Of a stretch of DNA of 64,000 bases, positions 61,633 through 64,000 are shown piece after piece (the stretch's first letter is position 1; each line of letters starts with the position of its first letter). Both the position numbers and the translations under genes were made by a program. The stretch spans positions 3,088,988 to 3,152,987 of the forward strand of contig NZ_CP054476.1 in assembly GCF_013341275.1 (NCBI RefSeq), in the 5' to 3' direction. Source of the stretch: Methyloligella sp. GL2. Lineage in GTDB: Bacteria > Pseudomonadota > Alphaproteobacteria > Rhizobiales > Methyloligellaceae. Below the pieces are notes generated by a model. The model saw nothing but the letters and a program-made list of their open reading frames with translations. It was not told the DNA's origin and searched no databases.

Positions 61633-62508
61633 CTAGTCGCTTTGCGCGTTGATCTTGGCGCGGAAGGGGCTGGCCGGATAGGTGCCGAGGATCTTCAGCT
61701 CCGCCGAGAAGAAGGCCAGCTCCTCCAAAGCGAGCTTGACCAGGCGGTCTTCCGGATGGCCCTCGATATCGGCATAGAACTGGCTGGCATTGAACGAGCC
61801 GCCGAGCTGATAGGATTCCAGCTTGGTCATGTTGATGCCGTTGGTGGCGAAACCGCCCAGCGCCTTATAGAGCGCCGCCGGCACGTTGCGCACCCGGAAC
61901 ACGAAGGTGGTGATGACGGGCCCGTTTCCGGGCTCGGGCGTCTTGAATTCTGGCGTCTTGGGTTCGGTGGCCAGGATCACAAAACGCGTGGTGTTGTGCT
62001 CGGCATCCTCGATATCGGAGCGGGCGACCTTGAGACCGTAGATCTCCGCGGCCAGGCCGGAGGCGATGGCGGCGCGGGTCTTGTCCTTGGATTCGGCCAG
62101 ATCCTTGGCGGCACCGGCGGTATCGGCCTCGGTCACCGGTTTCAGCTTCAGCTCGCGGATCACCTTGCGGCATTGGCCGAGCGCCATGGTGTGGCTGTGC
62201 ACGGTCTTCAGCCCGTCCAGCGGCGCATCGGGCAGGGTGAGGAGCTGGTGGCGCACCCGCTCGAAATGCTCGCCGATGATGAACAGGCCGGACTCGGGAA
62301 GAAGATGATGGATATCGGCGACGCGGCCGGCCACCGAATTCTCAATCGGGATCATGGCAAGCGCCGCCTCGCCCGATTTCACCGCGGTGAGCGCATCCTC
62401 GAAGGTGGCGCAGGCCAGCGGCTCCATATCGGGATAGGCATCGACGCAGGCGAGGTGCGAATTGGCGCCCGGCTCGCCCTGATAGGCGATGTAAGGACTT
62501 TTGCTCAT
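61633..62508 (-). CDS. pheA: Prephenate dehydratase
   Basis: 291-residue enzyme converting prephenate to phenylpyruvate for phenylalanine synthesis. Catalytic domain: [23 protein letters not shown], and [13 protein letters not shown] (TRF motif); C-terminal ACT regulatory domain (from about 203) with [21 protein letters not shown]. No chorismate mutase domain. Start overlaps kdsB end by four bases (ATGA). Confidence 0.95.
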   Translation of the reverse strand: MSKSPYIAYQGEPGANSHLACVDAYPDMEPLACATFEDALTAVKSGEAALAMIPIENSVAGRVADIHHLLPESGLFIIGEHFERVRHQLLTLPDAPLDGLKTVHSHTMALGQCRKVIRELKLKPVTEADTAGAAKDLAESKDKTRAAIASGLAAEIYGLKVARSDIEDAEHNTTRFVILATEPKTPEFKTPEPGNGPVITTFVFRVRNVPAALYKALGGFATNGINMTKLESYQLGGSFNASQFYADIEGHPEDRLVKLALEELAFFSAELKILGTYPASPFRAKINAQSD

Positions 62509-63269
62509 GATTGTCCGGAAGTGCTGAGAAAGGCCCGCGCCCGCTCAAGATCGGCCGGAGTATCGACACCGAGCGGAACGGTGTCAACGAGCGCCACATT
62601 GATGCGCATGCCCGCTTCAAGGGCGCGCAGCTGCTCAAGCTTCTCGCGCTGCTCTAGGGCCGATTGCGGCATGGCGACGAAGCGCTCCAGCGCCTGGCGG
62701 CGATAGGCATAAATTCCGATGTGATGATAATGCGGCCCTTCGCCATGGGGGGCGGTGGCGCGGGTGAAATACAGCGCCCGAAGCACGTCCGGGGTGGCCG
62801 TGGCGGCGCCCACCACCTTGACCACGTTGGGATTCTCGCGCTCCTCCTCCTCGGTGATCTCGGCGGCGAGCGTGGCGATATCGGCCTCGCCCTCGTGCAA
62901 GGCGCCAAGGCAGGCTTCCACCAGATGGGGGTCGAGGGTCGGCAAATCGCCCTGCAGATTGACGATGGCCTCGACCTGGTTTTCCGGATCAATCTCTTGC
63001 AGCGCCTCGAAAATCCGGTCCGAACCGCTCTGGTGATGGCCGCCGGTCATCACCGCCTTGCCGCCGGCTCCCAGAATCGCTTGCCGGATTTCCTCAGAAT
63101 CGGTTGCCACAAACACCTCACCGCAGCGGGCTTCCGCCGCGCGGCGCCAAACATGAACGATCATCGGGGCATCTCCGATCATCGCCATGGGTTTATCGGG
63201 CAAACGGCTTGCTTTAAGCCGCGCAGGAATAACAATGAGAGTCTTGCACATATTGGATTTGCTCGACAT
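62505..63269 (-). CDS. kdsB: 3-deoxy-manno-octulosonate cytidylyltransferase
   Basis: 254-residue nucleotidyltransferase activating KDO for lipopolysaccharide. [19 protein letters not shown] (nucleotide loop), [24 protein letters not shown], and [11 protein letters not shown] with the metal Asp. Two starts possible: ATG 63269 or ATG 63251 ([12 protein letters not shown]), of which the second matches family beginnings better. Presence of the gene means a lipopolysaccharide-bearing outer membrane. Confidence 0.95.
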   Translation of the reverse strand: MSSKSNMCKTLIVIPARLKASRLPDKPMAMIGDAPMIVHVWRRAAEARCGEVFVATDSEEIRQAILGAGGKAVMTGGHHQSGSDRIFEALQEIDPENQVEAIVNLQGDLPTLDPHLVEACLGALHEGEADIATLAAEITEEEERENPNVVKVVGAATATPDVLRALYFTRATAPHGEGPHYHHIGIYAYRRQALERFVAMPQSALEQREKLEQLRALEAGMRINVALVDTVPLGVDTPADLERARAFLSTSGQS

Positions 63270-63418
63270 AACAGGCCGTCGACAATTCGGTGTAGCGGCT
63301 TTTTGGCTCGTTTGCTGTGTTCATCGCTTTAGTTGCCATGGCGTGGGGCGCCCATTAGTCTCAGCCGCCGCCGCAAAAGGTCATAAGACGCCTTTGTATC
63401 CCGGGGGGAAGAACCAAG

Positions 63419-63982
63419 ATGAATAGTTACCGCCTCAATCAAATCGCGATGGCCGTATTGGCCGCTTTAGTCCTATTTTTCGGTACGCGCACGATGATTA
63501 ACATCATCACCGCAGAACACGAGACCGATACTGCCGGTATGCATGTGGAAGGCGGCAAGGAAGAAGGCGCCAAGGCCGAGGCCGAAGCGCCCGCCGACGC
63601 CGGGCCGGATCCTGTCCTGGCTATGCTGGCCGATGCCAGCGTGTCAAAGGGCGAAGCTGCGGCCGGCATCTGCAAGGGCTGCCACACTGTGGATAAGGGC
63701 GGCCCCAACACGGTCGGCCCGAACCTCTGGAACATCGTGGATCGTCCGGTCGGCAGCCATGAGGGCTACGACTACTCCACGGCGGTGAAGGACCATGGCG
63801 GCGATTGGACCTACGCTGCGCTCGACGACATGATCGAGCATCCGGCGGTGCATATTCCGGGCACCAAGATGGCCATGTTCCCGGGCATTCCCGATGCCAA
63901 AAAGCGCGCCGACATCATCGTTTACCTGCGCACGCTGAGCGACGATCCGAAGCCGCTGCCTGAAGAAGGCGGCTCCGAGTAA
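63419..63982 (+). CDS. Membrane-anchored cytochrome c (CycM-like)
   Basis: 187-residue c-type cytochrome held in the inner membrane by an uncleaved N-terminal helix (about 8-30). An Ala/Glu/Gly-rich linker (about 35-62) leads to the heme domain: CKGCH (heme attachment) near residue 85 and TKMAMF (axial Met) near residue 144. Likely an electron shuttle to cytochrome oxidase, as CycM. Divergent from kdsB; ATG 63419 has gggggaagaacc before it. Confidence 0.9.
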   Translation: MNSYRLNQIAMAVLAALVLFFGTRTMINIITAEHETDTAGMHVEGGKEEGAKAEAEAPADAGPDPVLAMLADASVSKGEAAAGICKGCHTVDKGGPNTVGPNLWNIVDRPVGSHEGYDYSTAVKDHGGDWTYAALDDMIEHPAVHIPGTKMAMFPGIPDAKKRADIIVYLRTLSDDPKPLPEEGGSE

Positions 63983-64000
63983 GGCTCGCGCCTCTTCTCA

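Noticed and set aside
63251-63269. Treating the longer kdsB start as certain
   Set aside because: Both 63269 and 63251 lack a clear ribosome site, so the start is left open.

Overview
The window is a high-GC stretch (mid-60s percent by eye) of an alphaproteobacterial chromosome, most likely from the order Hyphomicrobiales (Rhizobiales). The evidence is the gene order: rpmH-rnpA-yidC-yihA-argB-HAD nucleotidase-dapD-dapE, truA/fmt/def/rmuC, recR-ybaB-dnaX-SRP RNA and pheA-kdsB-membrane cytochrome c. Proteins are alphaproteobacterial in style and many intergenic gaps hold GC-rich palindromic repeats of the kind common in this order. I do not name a genus.

Layout. 1-9.1 kb: the 3' part of a bifunctional penicillin-binding protein, a tiny GIY-YIG nuclease gene inside a 54-bp inverted repeat, two unrecognised proteins, a Zn alcohol dehydrogenase, and an acetaldehyde dehydrogenase (exaC type) with its usual DUF779 partner. 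9.0-9.9 kb: an 819-bp low-GC insert carrying one unrecognised gene, bounded by a 73-bp duplication of the DUF779 3' end. 9.9-24.6 kb: transport and envelope genes, namely two tandem YbaL/KefC-type antiporters, an MFS exporter, a copper module (DUF2946, Met/His-rich outer-membrane protein, PCuAC chaperone) with a small XRE regulator, a SulP transporter, ChrA, an AraC regulator, an OmpA protein and a secreted YHS-domain protein. 24.7-37.6 kb: an MscS channel, a HAD phosphatase, an agmatine-to-putrescine module (aguA, aguB, putrescine-binding protein) with a divergent LysR gene, tRNA-Arg(ACG), an orphan sensor kinase, a flavin disulfide reductase with a TVP38 protein, and three successive genes for secreted acidic Met-rich peptides.

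37.7-64 kb is mostly core genome: ribosomal protein L34, RNase P protein, YidC, YihA, ArgB with an unusual repeat-bearing N-terminus, lysine/diaminopimelate synthesis (dapD, dapE), cell wall (murI, murJ, AmpG), translation (truA, fmt, def), NAD salvage (pncB), DNA metabolism (rmuC, recR, ybaB, dnaX), SRP RNA, pheA, kdsB and a membrane-anchored cytochrome c.

Best candidates for undescribed biology: (1) the GIY-YIG gene that exactly fills the loop of a 54-bp inverted repeat built from the same palindromes that occur elsewhere as gene-less doublets, suggesting a nuclease-driven analogue of RAYT/REPIN elements; (2) the 819-bp insert that replaced and restored the 3' end of its target gene; (3) the three-gene family of secreted acidic Met-rich peptides sharing an IILAA motif; (4) the five LPxLQxDPEA/GP repeats fused to ArgB. 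All assignments come from reading the sequence; no database search was possible.
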